Source of the DNA: Cheilinus undulatus
Lineage: Eukaryota; Chordata; Actinopteri; Labriformes; Labridae
Direction: 5' to 3'
Length of the DNA: 64,000 nucleotides
Assembly: GCF_018320785.1 (NCBI RefSeq)
Contig: NC_054869.1
Span: 14,146,698-14,210,697 of the forward strand
In this document: piece by piece, positions 33,979 to 46,345 of the stretch
Layout of the letters: every line of letters starts with the position of its first letter
Position numbering within the stretch: the stretch's first letter is position 1
The notes under the pieces: model-generated
The model's input: only the letters and a program-made list of their open reading frames with translations
Told to the model about the DNA's origin: nothing
The model's database searches: none
Position numbers and translations under genes: made by a program

Positions 33979-34464
33979 ATAAAGCGGGGTACACACATAA
34001 AGATAACCGGACTGTTTTTGTCCCGATTTTCCCCCCTCCAGACCAAGGACGGCAAACGGCCGATTATCTTATGTCTAATAAGATTATCCTATAAGATTAT
34101 CCTATGGTCTGAGGTGTGTTAAGAGTGAATTCGTCCCGATAATTGGCTTGGAAAACGGTCAGGCCAACAATCGACCAAAAATCTCCATTTGTTTGGGGAA
34201 AGCCGACGACTCCAGAGTCATGACTCAGTGAATTTTGCCGTGGAATGGAATGTAGCCGATCAAGAAGCGAGCTGACTGAGGAACAAGGAAGCAGGCGTAA
34301 ATAAAAACAAGCATGGCTGACCTGCTGAAGCATGATAAAGTTCGGTGGACTTCTTTTTTTTAGTTCAGGATTTTTCTGTTACAAGTAGTCCCAAGAACAC
34401 CATCATTCCCTCTTCTTGTATGTCCTCTTTCATGTTGCGTGTTGTGTTTTCCTGTTGTTGCTAT

Positions 34465-34745
34465 CAGAATCAGAATCACTTTATTGTCATTGTATCTAAA
34501 AACACAACGAAATTGGTATGACCATCAGTCAGTGTACTTCCCTTATGATTTAGGTTAAGAATACATAGCAAAAACAGTTACACAAGGCAAAAATAACAGT
34601 AAACAATTTAAAAAGATAAAGTGACTGGGTGTTGTAAAGTGCCATTGTGGCTGGTAAATTAAAAATGTTCTGTTTGCTCAGTGTGCTGATTGCTGTGGGG
34701 TAAAAACTGTCTCGGAGTCTGGATGTGCTCGTTTTAGCCAAGAGG
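34465..34745 (-). mobile_element. L2-like LINE 3' end, antisense
   Basis: On the - strand a frame contains TSTSRLRDSFYPTAISTLSK, the usual C-terminus of L2-type ORF2 proteins. It is followed by a 3' tail whose + strand reads 'agaatcagaatcactttatt', typical of these LINE tails. Confidence 0.6.
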
Positions 34746-34997
34746 GTCTAGCTGCAGCCCTCAAGCAAACCTCTACGCTGGGGTGTTTGGCTGGAGACCT
34801 CTATGGTGGGGCGAAACCTCTTCGCTGGGGCGTGACGTCATTGCCCAAGCCTACGCTTGGGTGTGCAGCATATTAGCTGTTGTTAGCGTGACCTAGCTGT
34901 TGTTAGCATGACTACAACGCTGTACTTATGACACAGCTTCGCCCCAGTGTACGGGTCTACGCTGGACCGTGCAGTAGCAATCGCCGACCCATACACT

Positions 34998-35081
34998 ATT
35001 AAACCCCGACTGGTTCGGTTTAAGTGTTTAAATCCGACTGGTTAGATTTAGGCATTAAAACCCAACTGGTTAGATTTAGGG
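34998..35081. repeat. Short tandem repeat, three ~28-bp units
   Basis: Units start at 34998, 35027 and 35054 and share '(a/g)(t)taaa(a/t)cc(c/g)a(c)tggtt(a)g(a)ttta'. Confidence 0.5.
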
Positions 35082-35484
35082 TCAGCCTGTCAGCAAGCGG
35101 ATAGAGCTGAAATTTCGTCGTGGGTAATATACGTCATGCCCCAGCGGAGAGGTCCAAAGGCAACAGTTCAAAGAAGTTGTGACCAGGATGAGATGGGTCT
35201 TTAATTATGTTTTTTGCCCTTGTGATGTTTCTTCTTCTTCTTTTTGTTAGATCACGTGTGATCACACGAGATTTCTGGCTTGGAGGACAAGATTCTAGTT
35301 TGGTGGTGGGACAGAATCTTGATGTGTGTGCTGTGTTGACATTATCAGAGCACACCACACACAGTATGATCAAAACTGTTCAATGCCTGATTTTTTTTTT
35401 ATCTTCATGCGTGGGGTCTCCAACAGATAAAAAAATCTCTTAAGATTTAGAAAATCCTTACGTGGTGTGTACCCCGCTGTAGGT

Positions 35485-36700
35485 ACTCTTTTTGTTGTTG
35501 TTTTTTTTAATGTAGAGTTGTTGTTTTTTTTGCATTCATTAATTCCAAAATCAAGAGACTGGTAAGCATGGGTTCACAATGTCAATATGGACTTTTTTAT
35601 TTACTTCTAATACAAAATAATGACATTTTAAATGTGTGATTAACATGGTGATTAATCGTGGCTTACGATTGATACTTGGCCATTAAACTTACCTAGCTAC
35701 TAACAATGCAGACCATTATTTTTTCTATTTCAAAATAAGATCTAGATTCATCAGCTGAATATGGCTTATAATTAAAATTCAAACATTTAAACTCAAATTT
35801 AGCTGAAGGTTTTATATTAGAATTAAAACTCCTTTGGATGTTATCAGTATTTGACTGCAAGGATGTTATTTGATTAGTGGACAGTTTATTGTAGAGTATA
35901 TAAGGATATATTTGAAAGCTATGAAAATATTCATCAGAAATGCAGCTTTATGAGAGACTTACCTTGACACCTCACACAAATGCTCCTAAATGCTCCTAAC
36001 CATGATTACTTTTTGCTTTCCATGACAGAGTTAAATGACATTATCTTCATATCTACTCATCTTGTGCTATTCATGTCGACTAACAGGTTAAGTCACTTAA
36101 CAAAATCACAAACACATGCCTCGATAGATCGATAAAACCAGCACCATGATGAACTTGACCCTTAAAAAACAGATGCAGCTATAAAACACGGTCCCCTGTA
36201 GCTTACTGAGGTTATTTTTTAGTGCTGTTTCTGTACAGTAGTTTCACTACATGTTTTCAGGTTGATTTAGTTTTGTCTATCATCATCTCTTAATATTTGT
36301 TCCTAATCTTTTTAGACTGAAACTTTATGCTGTAGTATTTCTCCCAAACTTCTGTATGTTCAGACTTCAACAATATTCCAGTTTAAATAAACCCCTGAAA
36401 ATGTCTGTCTTTGGGCAGCTTTCCTCGTGATGTCAGCGCCTTAAAGCTGAAGAGGAGTTTTGTAATCAGGCTGGAGACTCTTTAAAGAAATCAGATCTCA
36501 TTCTTCAGCCCTCATTTACAACACCACCCGCATCTCTGTCTCCTTTTATCAGAGCATGTCGTTTTACTGTGTTATCACAGTTTAACTCCTCTCAGATACC
36601 TTCAGTGTCTACTGGAGAAAATATTTAAACTGTTTAAGAGTCTTTGAATAAATTATTGAATGTAGAAGTGTCAAACACCACAGTTAACAAACTATTATGT
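35485..36700. other. Spacer, nothing recognised
   Basis: AT-rich unique sequence. A candidate site for regulatory DNA of nkx3-1, but no motif stands out. Confidence 0.4.
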
Positions 36701-37714
36701 ACTTTTAGAAAGGTGGAACTCTGCTCCAAACACCATACTTAAATTTACATTGCAGGGTTGTCCCCCGTTTCTTTATATCATTAGCCTCAGTTCCATTGCG
36801 CCTCTTGCCTCTACCACTTAGCCCTACACCTACCTTTGGCACCTTAAAGTCTGGCATTAGGATGTCCTGACTCCTGTCTGAATAGTTGGGGGTAGGGAGA
36901 GGTGCTAGGAGTGAGTGTCCCTTCAAATAGAGATTTTTAAGAGGCCAAACCAGTGCTAATGTCAACTAGAAACTATTACTAAAAGTGTTCGTCGACTAAC
37001 TTTTTCCTGGACGTAGACTCAAATAAACATCTTGACTAAAAGTAAAGACTAAAATGTAAGGACTTTTTGATGTTTTGAACAAATCTGGAATAAAGTGTTT
37101 TTGAATTTTTGTCAACCAAAACTTACAGGAGAGGTTAAGGGACAGGGGTGAAGGAAAAAAATGCTGTGTACCTCAAAAATAAAGTTGAAATTTTAATAAA
37201 GTAAAACGTTATTAGACTACAACAAACAGCAGATCTTTGAGCTAAAAGAGAATGAATCTCTTTGTTTTTAAATTTATATCTGAAGTCTAGTTTCACATGT
37301 TCATGATAAAAGGCATTTTGTGGAGACTGTCAAGATCCACTGTTTGAGTCTGATAAGGTTTGACTTTATTCTCAACATGTCAACTGTTTTCATGTCATTT
37401 TTAACTTAATTCTCAAAATGCATGGTGTTATTTTTTACTTCATCCCTGTCCCTAATCCTCTTCTGTAGAAACTCGACCAAAACTGTGAAGGGTAAAAATA
37501 TCTTAAATGTGACTAAAACTAAAAATGCATTTTAATCTAAAGGCTAAAACTAAGACTGCATTCAAAGTAGCTGCCAAAATAACACGGCTCTAAACTGAAT
37601 GGAAAATCTCCCTGAATGCCTCAAGAATCACTGGCAAGTTGAGCTTTTAAAGAAGTGTACATGTATGAGTAGATTCCTCCCTAGTAAGATTGGCAAACTG
37701 TGAACCATCTAATT
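36701..37714. repeat. MITE-like fragments
   Basis: 36770-36965 ('ttagccctacacctacctttggcacc') and 36985-37560 ('gactaaaactaaaaatgcattttaatct') resemble widespread non-coding fish repeats. Ends are not sharp. Confidence 0.35.
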
Positions 37715-38075
37715 CAGTTGTTCTCTACATGGGGGTCGGGACCCCTATGGGGGTTGTCGACACTGAGGGGGGTCGCCAGATGCCTTCCAAAAAACAGAAT
37801 TTTTTAAAATGACTTCAAATGGTATATTTTACCTACCTTTTTTAAAAAATATATGCATAAAATTATTTAAATGTAAAATTTTAAAAACAGTTATTTGAGA
37901 GATTTATTCTGAAATAAAAGTAATGTTTAAAATATACTTAAAATGTGACTGTTCTTGAATGTGCACAGCTGTGGTCAACTATGCTTAAGCCACCTTCAGG
38001 TACAGTGGGGGTCCCGGCCGGGCCTCTGGCACCTTTATTTTGGGGGTCACAGGCTGAAAAGTTTGAGAACCCTTG
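37715..38075. mobile_element. hAT-type MITE with 8-bp target duplication
   Basis: The 361-bp unit begins CAGTTGTTCTC and ends GAGAACCCTTG, inverted ends typical of hAT. It is flanked by ATCTAATT (37707-37714) and ATCTAATG (38076-38083), an 8-bp duplication with one mismatch. Non-coding. Confidence 0.75.
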
Positions 38076-38095
38076 ATCTAATGAATAGTTCCCCA

Positions 38096-38480
38096 CAAAG
38101 TTTGTCTGAAGGGCCAAAGTACATCAAGAAAATCAAGCAGAGGGCCAAAACATTCACAGATTTACTTCTAAATTAAAAAAAGCACAAATAAAAGTTAATA
38201 TACATGTTACTATTGATTCAATTAGCATAATCTTATCATAAAAAAAACTGTTAGTGGTTATATAGTAATTCAAAATACTCAGATTCTGTATTGAGGTCAT
38301 GTATATTAAGGATTTTGTGTATTTAAAAATAATTGAAGCAGAAATAGATGGAACAGGCATACTTTATAATGATTGTATCATTTTACACTTTGAATAAAAT
38401 GATGACAAATTCAGTTAAACTATGATTAGGGTCCGTGCGAGCCAGATAACTGGCACTTGTGGGCCAGGATCACTGGTCTA
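38096..38480. repeat. Probable hAT-related MITE fragment
   Basis: Starts 'cacaaagtttgtctgaagggcc' and ends '(g)tgggccaggatcactggtct', a composition seen in hAT MITEs. The middle is AT-rich and decayed. Confidence 0.35.
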
Positions 38481-38810
38481 ATATTCTAATTTAATGCTGT
38501 TTCAGTGAATTATGGTGTTTTTATTGTCACAGAGCATTTGCAAAAATCACATCTGTTTACATACTGTAAATGTGCTGATCAGGAAGATGAGGGGTCATCC
38601 CACTTCAAAGGGGGGGATTTCATCACTGCCATTAAACCTCTGTTTCAGGAGGGAAGGGGGCACTCGGAAAAGAGGGGCAGAGGTAACTGTTACACCTTGT
38701 TGAAAAGTATGACCCTTCACAACTGAGCAAAACTTAACTTGCGCTGTTATACAAGTACTGTTCTGTCATTTTTAACAACAGGGTTTAAAAAAAGAATAAG
38801 ATATCAATAC

Positions 38811-38816
38811 TTTATT
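38811..38816 (-). terminator. nkx3-1 poly(A) signal
   Basis: AATAAA on the - strand about 240 bases past the nkx3-1 stop. It is the nearest canonical signal. Confidence 0.5.
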
Positions 38817-39057
38817 TCTGAATGCACAAAACTTCAATTAGGTTCAGATCAAATGCTTTTTGTACAAACCCACACGTCCATAACTTTAAGGTCTGTACGA
38901 TTTTGTGTAACATTTTTTCTTAAAGCATAAAAAGTTACATGATGCTCATGAACAATTTTCATGTTAAAAGCAGACAGTTATGGTTCGTACATGATTTCAA
39001 AAACATATCAAATAGCCAAGAATCAACAAGATTAAAAACTCATACATGATTTGATTT

Positions 39058-39857
<800 letters not shown>

Positions 39858-39945
39858 TTTCCCTCCTGTAATCCAGGAATCAGAGAGAGGCCTCTCAGTG
39901 ACTGAGGCTGGGTGGTGTTTGTGCTCGCTCCCTTACGCTCTCTGA

Positions 39946-39968
39946 ATTTATAGCTGAGCAGGGGCGGG
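39946..39968 (-). promoter_or_regulatory. nkx3-1 core promoter (GC box and TATA box)
   Basis: On the - strand CCCGCCCC (39961-39968) is followed by TATAAAT (39946-39952), about 90 bases upstream of the ATG. This spacing predicts transcription starting near 39920. Confidence 0.6.
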
Positions 39969-40302
39969 TTTACTCTTACAAGGGGAGGAGACAGGCAGAC
40001 ACAGACAACTTTTACTCTCAGTAACTTTAGAGTGGTTTACTCTTCTGATCAACCTTCTGAGATCAAGCAACAGGAATGCATCATCAGAAAGTTTTTTAAA
40101 TTTTTTGTCACAGTTGAACAAAGTGCATGACTTCATTACTAGAGTCAAAGTCAAAGTTACTCCTGGTAAATTATTACTCCACTAAAAGTGAAAGCTGCTT
40201 GGTCACATCACTGCTTGAGTTAAAGTAATGGAGTATTTGCTTTTAAAAATACTTATGTTACTTTAATGAAAATCATTTTTTTCTCAGTTGTAGATCCCCA
40301 AT
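39969..40302. other. Upstream region of nkx3-1 with MITE-like fragment
   Basis: 40160-40280 has the 'agtaaaggagtatttgc...acttatgttacttt' theme also seen at 25335. The first 150 bases could hold proximal regulatory sites. Confidence 0.35.
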
Positions 40303-41290
40303 TCCAAAAAAGTTGGGGCGCTGTCTGAAATGTTAATAAAAACAATGCAGTGATTTGCAGCTCTCATATCCAATATTTGACGTATCAAGTGGTGAAGCTG
40401 AGACATTGTACCATTTCATGAAAAACACAAGCTCATTTTGAATTTGATAGCATTAGCACATCTCGAAGATGTTGGGACATGGCACAAAAGGCTGGTGATA
40501 CAAATAAAAAACAGCTGGAGGAGCATTTTGCTACCAGTTGGGTTAATTGTCAACAGGTCAGTAACATGACTGAGTACAAAAGGAGCATTTTAGAGAGGCA
40601 TAGTCTCTCAGAAGCAAAGATAGGTTGAGGTTCACCAATCTGCAACAAACTGCATCTAAATGATGTGAAACAATTTTTAACAAAATGTTCCTGTTCCAAA
40701 AGTTTGCCTGTTTCAAAATTGTAAAGACTTAAAATATTCCATCATCTACAGCACATAAAATCTGTGCAACAGGGACAAGGCAGAAGGTCAATATTGGATG
40801 ATCATGATCTTTAGGCCCTCAGGCTGCACTGTTAAAACAGTCATGATTCTGTACTGAAAATCACTGCATGAGCTCAGGAACACTTCCTGAAGCCACTGTC
40901 TGTCAACACAGTTTGCTGTGCCATCCACAAATGCAAGTTAAAGCTGTATCATGCAAAGAAGAAGCCATATGTGAACACGGTCCAGAAACACCATAAATCT
41001 CCTGAATTTCCCTTGGGATTAATAAAGTATCCATCTTCTCTGGGCCAAATTTCATTTAAAATGGACTAAGGGAAAGTGGAAAACTGTTCTGTGGTCAGAT
41101 GAATCAAAATTTGAAATTCTTTTTAGAAACCACATATGCTTAGTTCCTGCAAAATTAAGAGGAAAGGGACCGAATGGACAAAGCAAATTTACTTTGATGC
41201 TGTCCACTACTGGTGTTTCTATTATTTTTACATCATGCCACTGAATAAGAAGCTTTGGTGTTTCCCCTACCATGCTATTAGGGGCCCTCT
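40303..41290 (+). mobile_element. Tc1/mariner-like element, fourth family ('caattccaaaaaagttgg')
   Basis: Left end 'ccccaattccaaaaaagttgggg' is followed by decayed transposase text, e.g. 41045-41110 'gggccaaatttcatttaaaatggactaagggaaagtggaaaactg' in three pieces. Stops and indels throughout. Other pieces of the family are at 51392-51711 and 61391-61720. Confidence 0.6.
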
Positions 41291-42221
41291 CAACGGCTCC
41301 CCCGGCCCCTTGAACATCAAGACAATTTTATTTAATTGTATTTTCTATATAGCGCCAGATCACAACAGGAGTCATACAAGCACCTTCCCTATAGAGCAGG
41401 TCTACACCTGGTCCCTTTATTAAACAAACTAAATAGCCTTGTGTTATTTATCTTGTTTACATGAATGCATTTGATTTCTGAGTCCTGGTTTTCGCTCGTT
41501 CCCCCTGACTCCATGACCAGAGCTGAGCAAACCGACACGCTCACTGACCAGAGAGCTCCGTCCTCTCCTCCCCGTGTTTCAGAGCTGGGGTCTAATGTTT
41601 GCTCGGATGCTTTGACTCAGTGTCATGACAGAGAGTTCTCCAATGCAACTGATTTATCCTCTAAAGCTGTGTATGAATCGATGCCCCACTTGTTTTACAT
41701 CTGAGATAGTTAAATGGGTGCTGGATTTTGTCATGAGATTGCAGCAATTGCACACAAGGACTGTATCACACCAGACCATGTATTTCAAAAAACATAAAAG
41801 TACTTTAGTCTTGCTACTTTAATGTTATAAAATAAAGAGACCGTACAAATAGAAAGTAACTTCTTAATTCAATCCAGACTGGAGTTTCTGAATTCAAACT
41901 CAGGGTTCTTCATCTCTCTGTAACCATGTCTCACAATGTTTTAAGTTTTATATTTTGTGCTTCATTCCTCCAGTAGCTCATTCTAGTGAGCTGTTTCCAG
42001 CCACAGTTGAAGGGTGATACTGTGTGAGAATCAGGGGGTCAGAGTGGGTGGTCAGAGAGGAGCACTAATGAGTTCGACACATTTAGGCCGGCTCCTGGGC
42101 AGACACAGTTGTTGCTCGGTGGCTGTTTGTTTGTTGTTCTCTTTGGTTCAGTCTGACTCTCTCCATTGAGGAGGACACTTGATAGTGTTCCTCTGGGAAT
42201 TCATGCTTCATTTGTTAATCC
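41291..42221. other. Spacer with a repeat fragment
   Basis: 41330-41405 ('tatatagcgccagatcacaacagg', 'tatagagcaggtctacacc') resembles a common fish repeat also echoed at 48810-48870. The rest looks unique. Confidence 0.35.
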
Positions 42222-42321
42222 ATGAATGGAGGTATGATAAACACGGTCCTCCCCGTGCCCCCTGGACCTGCTAACTCCTCCAGCTATGTTGGCACCAGCC
42301 ACACACTGAGCGGTCAGCAGG
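42222..42321 (+). other. Candidate first coding exon, unknown
   Basis: ATG at 42222 opens 33 codons (MNGGMINTVLPVPPGPANSS ... SGQQ) and meets a strong donor AGG|GTGAGT at 42321/42322. The sequence is GC-rich with Pro/Ser content and sits in non-repetitive DNA. No family recognised and no certain next exon. Confidence 0.25.
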
Positions 42322-42742
42322 GTGAGTGTCATGTTAATCACTTTAATGTCATGAAGGTACAATACTAAAGCATTCTGATGCTTCAGTAATGGTCAATCCT
42401 AACTAGAAACAGATACATTTGGCAATTAGCTTGTTCCCTCCTGTTCTGACTAATATTTATGATAGCTGTCTGTTTCATTCCTCTGCAGTTCCTCTTCAGT
42501 GTTAGCTACTGTGTTGTCAACATTGTATTAAGATCAACAGAATGATATGTTTCACCTTAAGCTCTTTGGCTGCGACCACTGTCTGTGAGAGAACGTTGAA
42601 TTATAAGCAAAGAGAGCTTATAAAAATCCGTCTAGACACTGTTTCTCTTGGGTACTAACTCTTAAATGTACATGTGCACTGTGTATAATATGATGCAAAA
42701 ATAGTGATGAAATTTGGTTGAATCTACAAAGAATCTAAGGTT
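42322..42742. other. Spacer, nothing recognised
   Basis: Unique-looking AT-rich sequence. Confidence 0.35.
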
Positions 42743-43552
42743 ACTTAAAGGCGCATTATGTAGATTTTTTTGCGAATAAATGTCCATGTGATTTATAAAT
42801 TAATATTCCCATGATATATACAAATATATGTATTTGGTTTAGGTCTAGACATTACCTCAAATATTTACAACAGTTTACAAAGCCAGAGAAAATTGTATTT
42901 TTTTTAGTCCTTACAAGACGTATCTTAACTACGACGGAGTATTAGGGCCACACGAAGAGAAAAAAAAATTGACATTACGAGAATAAAGTCAAAATATTAT
43001 GAGAATAAAGTCGTAATATTACGAGAAAAAATTATTACAAGAAAGAAGGTCTGCTTGGGCACCGCCTCCATTAAAATGAGCAATGTTGAGCATCTTGTGA
43101 AGCTATACTTAAGTATCGGTTTCACAAATAAGGAAATACTTAATCTTTTGGCACATCAGCATCAAATTATCATCAGAATCAGGACAATACTCCGTCGTAG
43201 ATCCAAGGCAGACTCTCTTTCTTGTAATATTTTATTATCGTAATACTACGACTTTTTTCTCGTAATATTACGACTTTATTCTCGTAATATTGACTTATTT
43301 CTCTGATATTACATCTTTTGTTCTCGTAATATTACAAGTTTTTTTCTCGTTATTTTACAACTTTAGCCACGTAATATTATGACTTTATTCTTGTTATATC
43401 AAAAAATATTTTTTATTCTTTTTTTTTTTTCTCTTCATATGGCCCTAATACTCCGTCGTACTTAACAGAGCCATTGCAATAGACATTTTTAATGTTGCCT
43501 TGGAAACACTGGATGTTTCATCAGAGACTGCCACATAGGGAAACATGAGCTA
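42743..43552. repeat. MITE split by an IS3EU-like element
   Basis: Flanks of the nested element ('aaaggcgcattatgtagat' before, 'attgcaatagacatttttaatgttgccttggaaac' after) read as one common fish MITE when the insertion is removed. Confidence 0.5.
42930..43460. mobile_element. 531-bp TIR element, IS3EU-like, with 6-bp target duplication
   Basis: Ends are near-perfect inverted repeats: TACGACGGAGTATTAGGGCC at the left and its complement at 43441-43460. The flanks are CTTAAC on both sides (42924-42929, 43461-43466). Inside, 'attacgagaataaagtc' units occur in opposite orientations on either side of a small + strand frame (43055-43243; VEHLVKLYLSIGFTNKEILN). Six-base duplications and this type of N-terminal helix suggest IS3EU, but I cannot confirm the superfamily. 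Confidence 0.65.
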
Positions 43553-44390
43553 TATATATACTATATGAACAACAGTATTTGGACGCCTCACCAACACAAC
43601 AATACATGTACTTTAATACGAAATCCACCCCACTTTTGCAACTATAACAGCCTCCATTCTTCTTGGAAGGCATTACATGAGATTCTGGAGTGTTTCTCTG
43701 AGAATTTGTGCCCACTCATTCTGTAGAAGATTGATTACTGATTTTGGATGAGAAAGCCTGGCTGGCAATCTCCATTTCTCTATACAGTTCATCCCAAAGG
43801 TGCTCAGTGGGATTGAGGTCAAGGCTCTGTACAGGCTAGTCAACTTCTTCCACACCGAACTCATCAAACCATATCTTTGTAGTCCTTGCTTTGTGCACTG
43901 GGGTACATTCATGTTAGAATAGAGAAGAGCCTTCCCCAAACTGTTGCCACAAAAGTTGGATGCATAGCATTGTCCAAAATGTCTAGGTATGCTGAAGCAC
44001 TAAGATTTCCCTTCACTGGAAATAAAGAGCCTAACCAAAACCCTGAGAAACAACCCCATACCATTATCCCTTCTCAACCAAACTTCACAGTTGGCACAGT
44101 GCAGTCAGTCTGGTAATGTTCTCCCTGCATCCGCCAAACCCAGACTCACCATCTGACTAAGAAGCATGATTTGTCACGTTTCCATTGCTCCACAGTCAAG
44201 TGTTGGAGTGCTTTAGCCCGCTCCATCCGACGCTTGGCACAGGACTGCGTGGTCTTCCACTTTGTGGCTGAGTTGCTGTTATTCCTAAAAGCTTCCACTA
44301 TCTAATAATATCACTTACAGTTGACTGTGGGATATCCAGCAGGAATGAAATTTCACAAACTCATATTACAAAGGTGGCATCCATCATAGT

Positions 44391-46303
44391 CTGAGGTCAT
44401 GTTAACCGAATATTCTCCGTCATTGTCAGATTTTTTTGAAGGATGACGGAGAATTTTGAAGGTTGTCCGTCATTTTGACAAACTGGAATGATGAGGATGA
44501 CCCTGCATTTCAACACACACAGACAGAGGAATAGACCTTTTCCATGGACTATGAGGTTATTTAATCTATTAAAAATCTTGTAGCCAGTGGGCTCTCTCAC
44601 TGACCTCGATACTATAGATTAGTGAAAGCACGTCGGTCTCCGTGCTGACCAAGCGGCAACCTCCGGTCCTAAAAAATGAAGCCAATGCGGAAGTGCAAAA
44701 AAATGCTATACTGTGAGTGTCCACTTGAGGCGGGATGCAGGAAAACCGGAAGTTCCGTCTGCACACATGTTAAACAGCTGGTTTTGACACACAAAATAAA
44801 CTGGTTTACAGCCTGGTTCAAAACACCAAACGTGTCTCATTAGCTAGTGTCTTATTGTGCTCCCACTGTACGGGGGATGAATTTTTTTGTACCACGATCG
44901 TTTGGACTATATTTAGGATAAACCTCACTTCACGCTGATTGGCGCGTCTCATTTGATTGACAGATAGCTCGGCAGGCAGAGGCTCTGTTCCTGTCAACCG
45001 GAATGCTAGCTAGCAGGCTGACAGGAAGTCGCGCTTAGTGGGCGGGCCGTTAGGTTGATCCAAAGTTCGGTTGAGACCGCGATTTCAATATGGAAGCATT
45101 CACGGATTGGCTTCAAAAGCCCTTTTACTCCACCTATTGTAAGCAGACGACTGACTTCACAAGGGGTTTGTCCAATTCTTTCTACAGTCTATGGTGCTGA
45201 CAGCGCACTGAGAGGCTACTGCAGGTGTCTCAGTGCGTCACAGAGGGATACAGGTCGGGATGCAGAGTGTTAAGGCCTTTGCACAATGAGTCCGTTTCAT
45301 GTTGTTCTAATCATGTCTGCACACTGATGCCAAAATTGTCGTCATTTTTTTTTTTTTCTTTTTTTTGGCATTCTGTTTTTTTCGGAACAGGTTTAATTTT
45401 ATGCAAAATTTCGTATCAGTCCAAGTCATTTAAATGGGTGACTGGTGACTCCAAACAGTGCCCACTGCTTCATCCTCGCTTGCTCCCCACCTTCCCCTCT
45501 CTCGCACTGAAACCTCACTTTCAACATCGTAGTTTCTCGGCGTATTATTTCGATTTCAACCATGGAAATACAACAGATAAAGGCATACGTTTGTAGCCTT
45601 CTCACAGGTCATAAGAGACTAACTTAAAAAGTTGTTCTCCATCTCTCCAACTTGTCTCAGTGCTATGATGCATGAGCGTGTGCTGTTTGAAGCTCTCTGT
45701 CAGGATGGATCCAGCAGGGTTTTAAAAAAGTTACAGAGACACAGGCTCGCAGTATGAAACTATTTGCCACGTTCTACAAATTTTAGCAGTCAAGGCAAAT
45801 ACAAATGCACCCGACTCTGTGTGCAAGATCCAAGTGACGTTTTTTCGGGTTACGACTCCTGTGGAGCAGACAAAAATGCTCATGGCTCCACAGTGCAGCC
45901 TTTAAACAACTTATCAGCTATGGTCGTCAAAAGACAACATCTTGGCATAAAAAATATCCTTAAAACCACATGTGATAGCTTAAATGGTGCAATTTATAGT
46001 TGCTTGCTTGAAGACCAGGATTGTTGTTCCACTGTTACAGCGTAAAAATGATGAGGAGAAAACGCTGCACTGCTTTCTCTCAATGCCATTAAAATGCATA
46101 ACCTCAAAGATTGTTATTTAAATACTAGTTGGGAAAGGGCGCTTCATCAATTAAACACTACCAATAAAGTCATATTGAATTATATCATATTACAGATATT
46201 AAAGTGAAAATTATAATGACAGATTGTAAAAATGGTATGACAGAATTTTTACGACCCTTTCCGTCAAAATGACGGACAACAAGAAAGTCCAGTGCAACCT
46301 CTG
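44391..46303. mobile_element. hAT-like element (1.9 kb) inside the Tc1-like copy
   Basis: Flanked by ATCATAGT (44383-44390) and ATCACAGT (46304-46311), an 8-bp duplication with one mismatch. The ends are C(T/A)GAGGT inverted: CTGAGGTCATG at the left and GCAACCTCTG at the right. Subterminal inverted repeats TTGTCCGTCATTTTGAC (44462-44478 and inverted at about 46262-46279) support the call. No intact hAT transposase is present. Confidence 0.7.
44570..45210. repeat. Further repeat nested in the hAT-like element
   Basis: GC-richer text ('ccggaagttccgtctgcac', 'gattggcttcaaaagcccttttactcc', ending 'tctttctacagtctatgg') resembles a widespread fish repeat. Borders inferred. Confidence 0.4.
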
Positions 46304-46345
46304 ATCACAGTACAACTCTGGGAGTCACTGAGCTCTTCAGCATGA

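Larger units (their letters stand above)
33979..35484. mobile_element. Composite element with inverted ends AGCGGGGTACACAC
   Basis: The left end AGCGGGGTACACAC (about 33982) is inverted as GTGTGTACCCCGCT at 35466-35479. The interior holds an antisense LINE tail (34465-34745), a GC-rich segment with short tandem repeats (34998-35081), and an open - strand frame (35134-35373) that may be a transposase relic. Confidence 0.55.
43554..46345 (-). mobile_element. Tc1/mariner-like element, second family, split by an hAT element
   Basis: Antisense copy of the family at 24112. The right terminus is 'gaacaacagtatttggacgcc' at 43566. The C-terminal transposase text is at 43673-43939, with the phrase LTSIPLSTFGMNCIEKWRLPAR. 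The N-terminal end resumes after 46311 ('gggagtcactgagctcttcag'). The 1.9-kb gap is the hAT element 44391-46303. Confidence 0.65.

Noticed and set aside
38739-38930. Short + strand frame next to nkx3-1
   Set aside because: Overlaps the nkx3-1 3' UTR in antisense, with no coding character.
45225-45596. 123-codon + strand frame in the hAT-like element
   Set aside because: Contains a long poly-T derived Phe/Ser run and no transposase motif.
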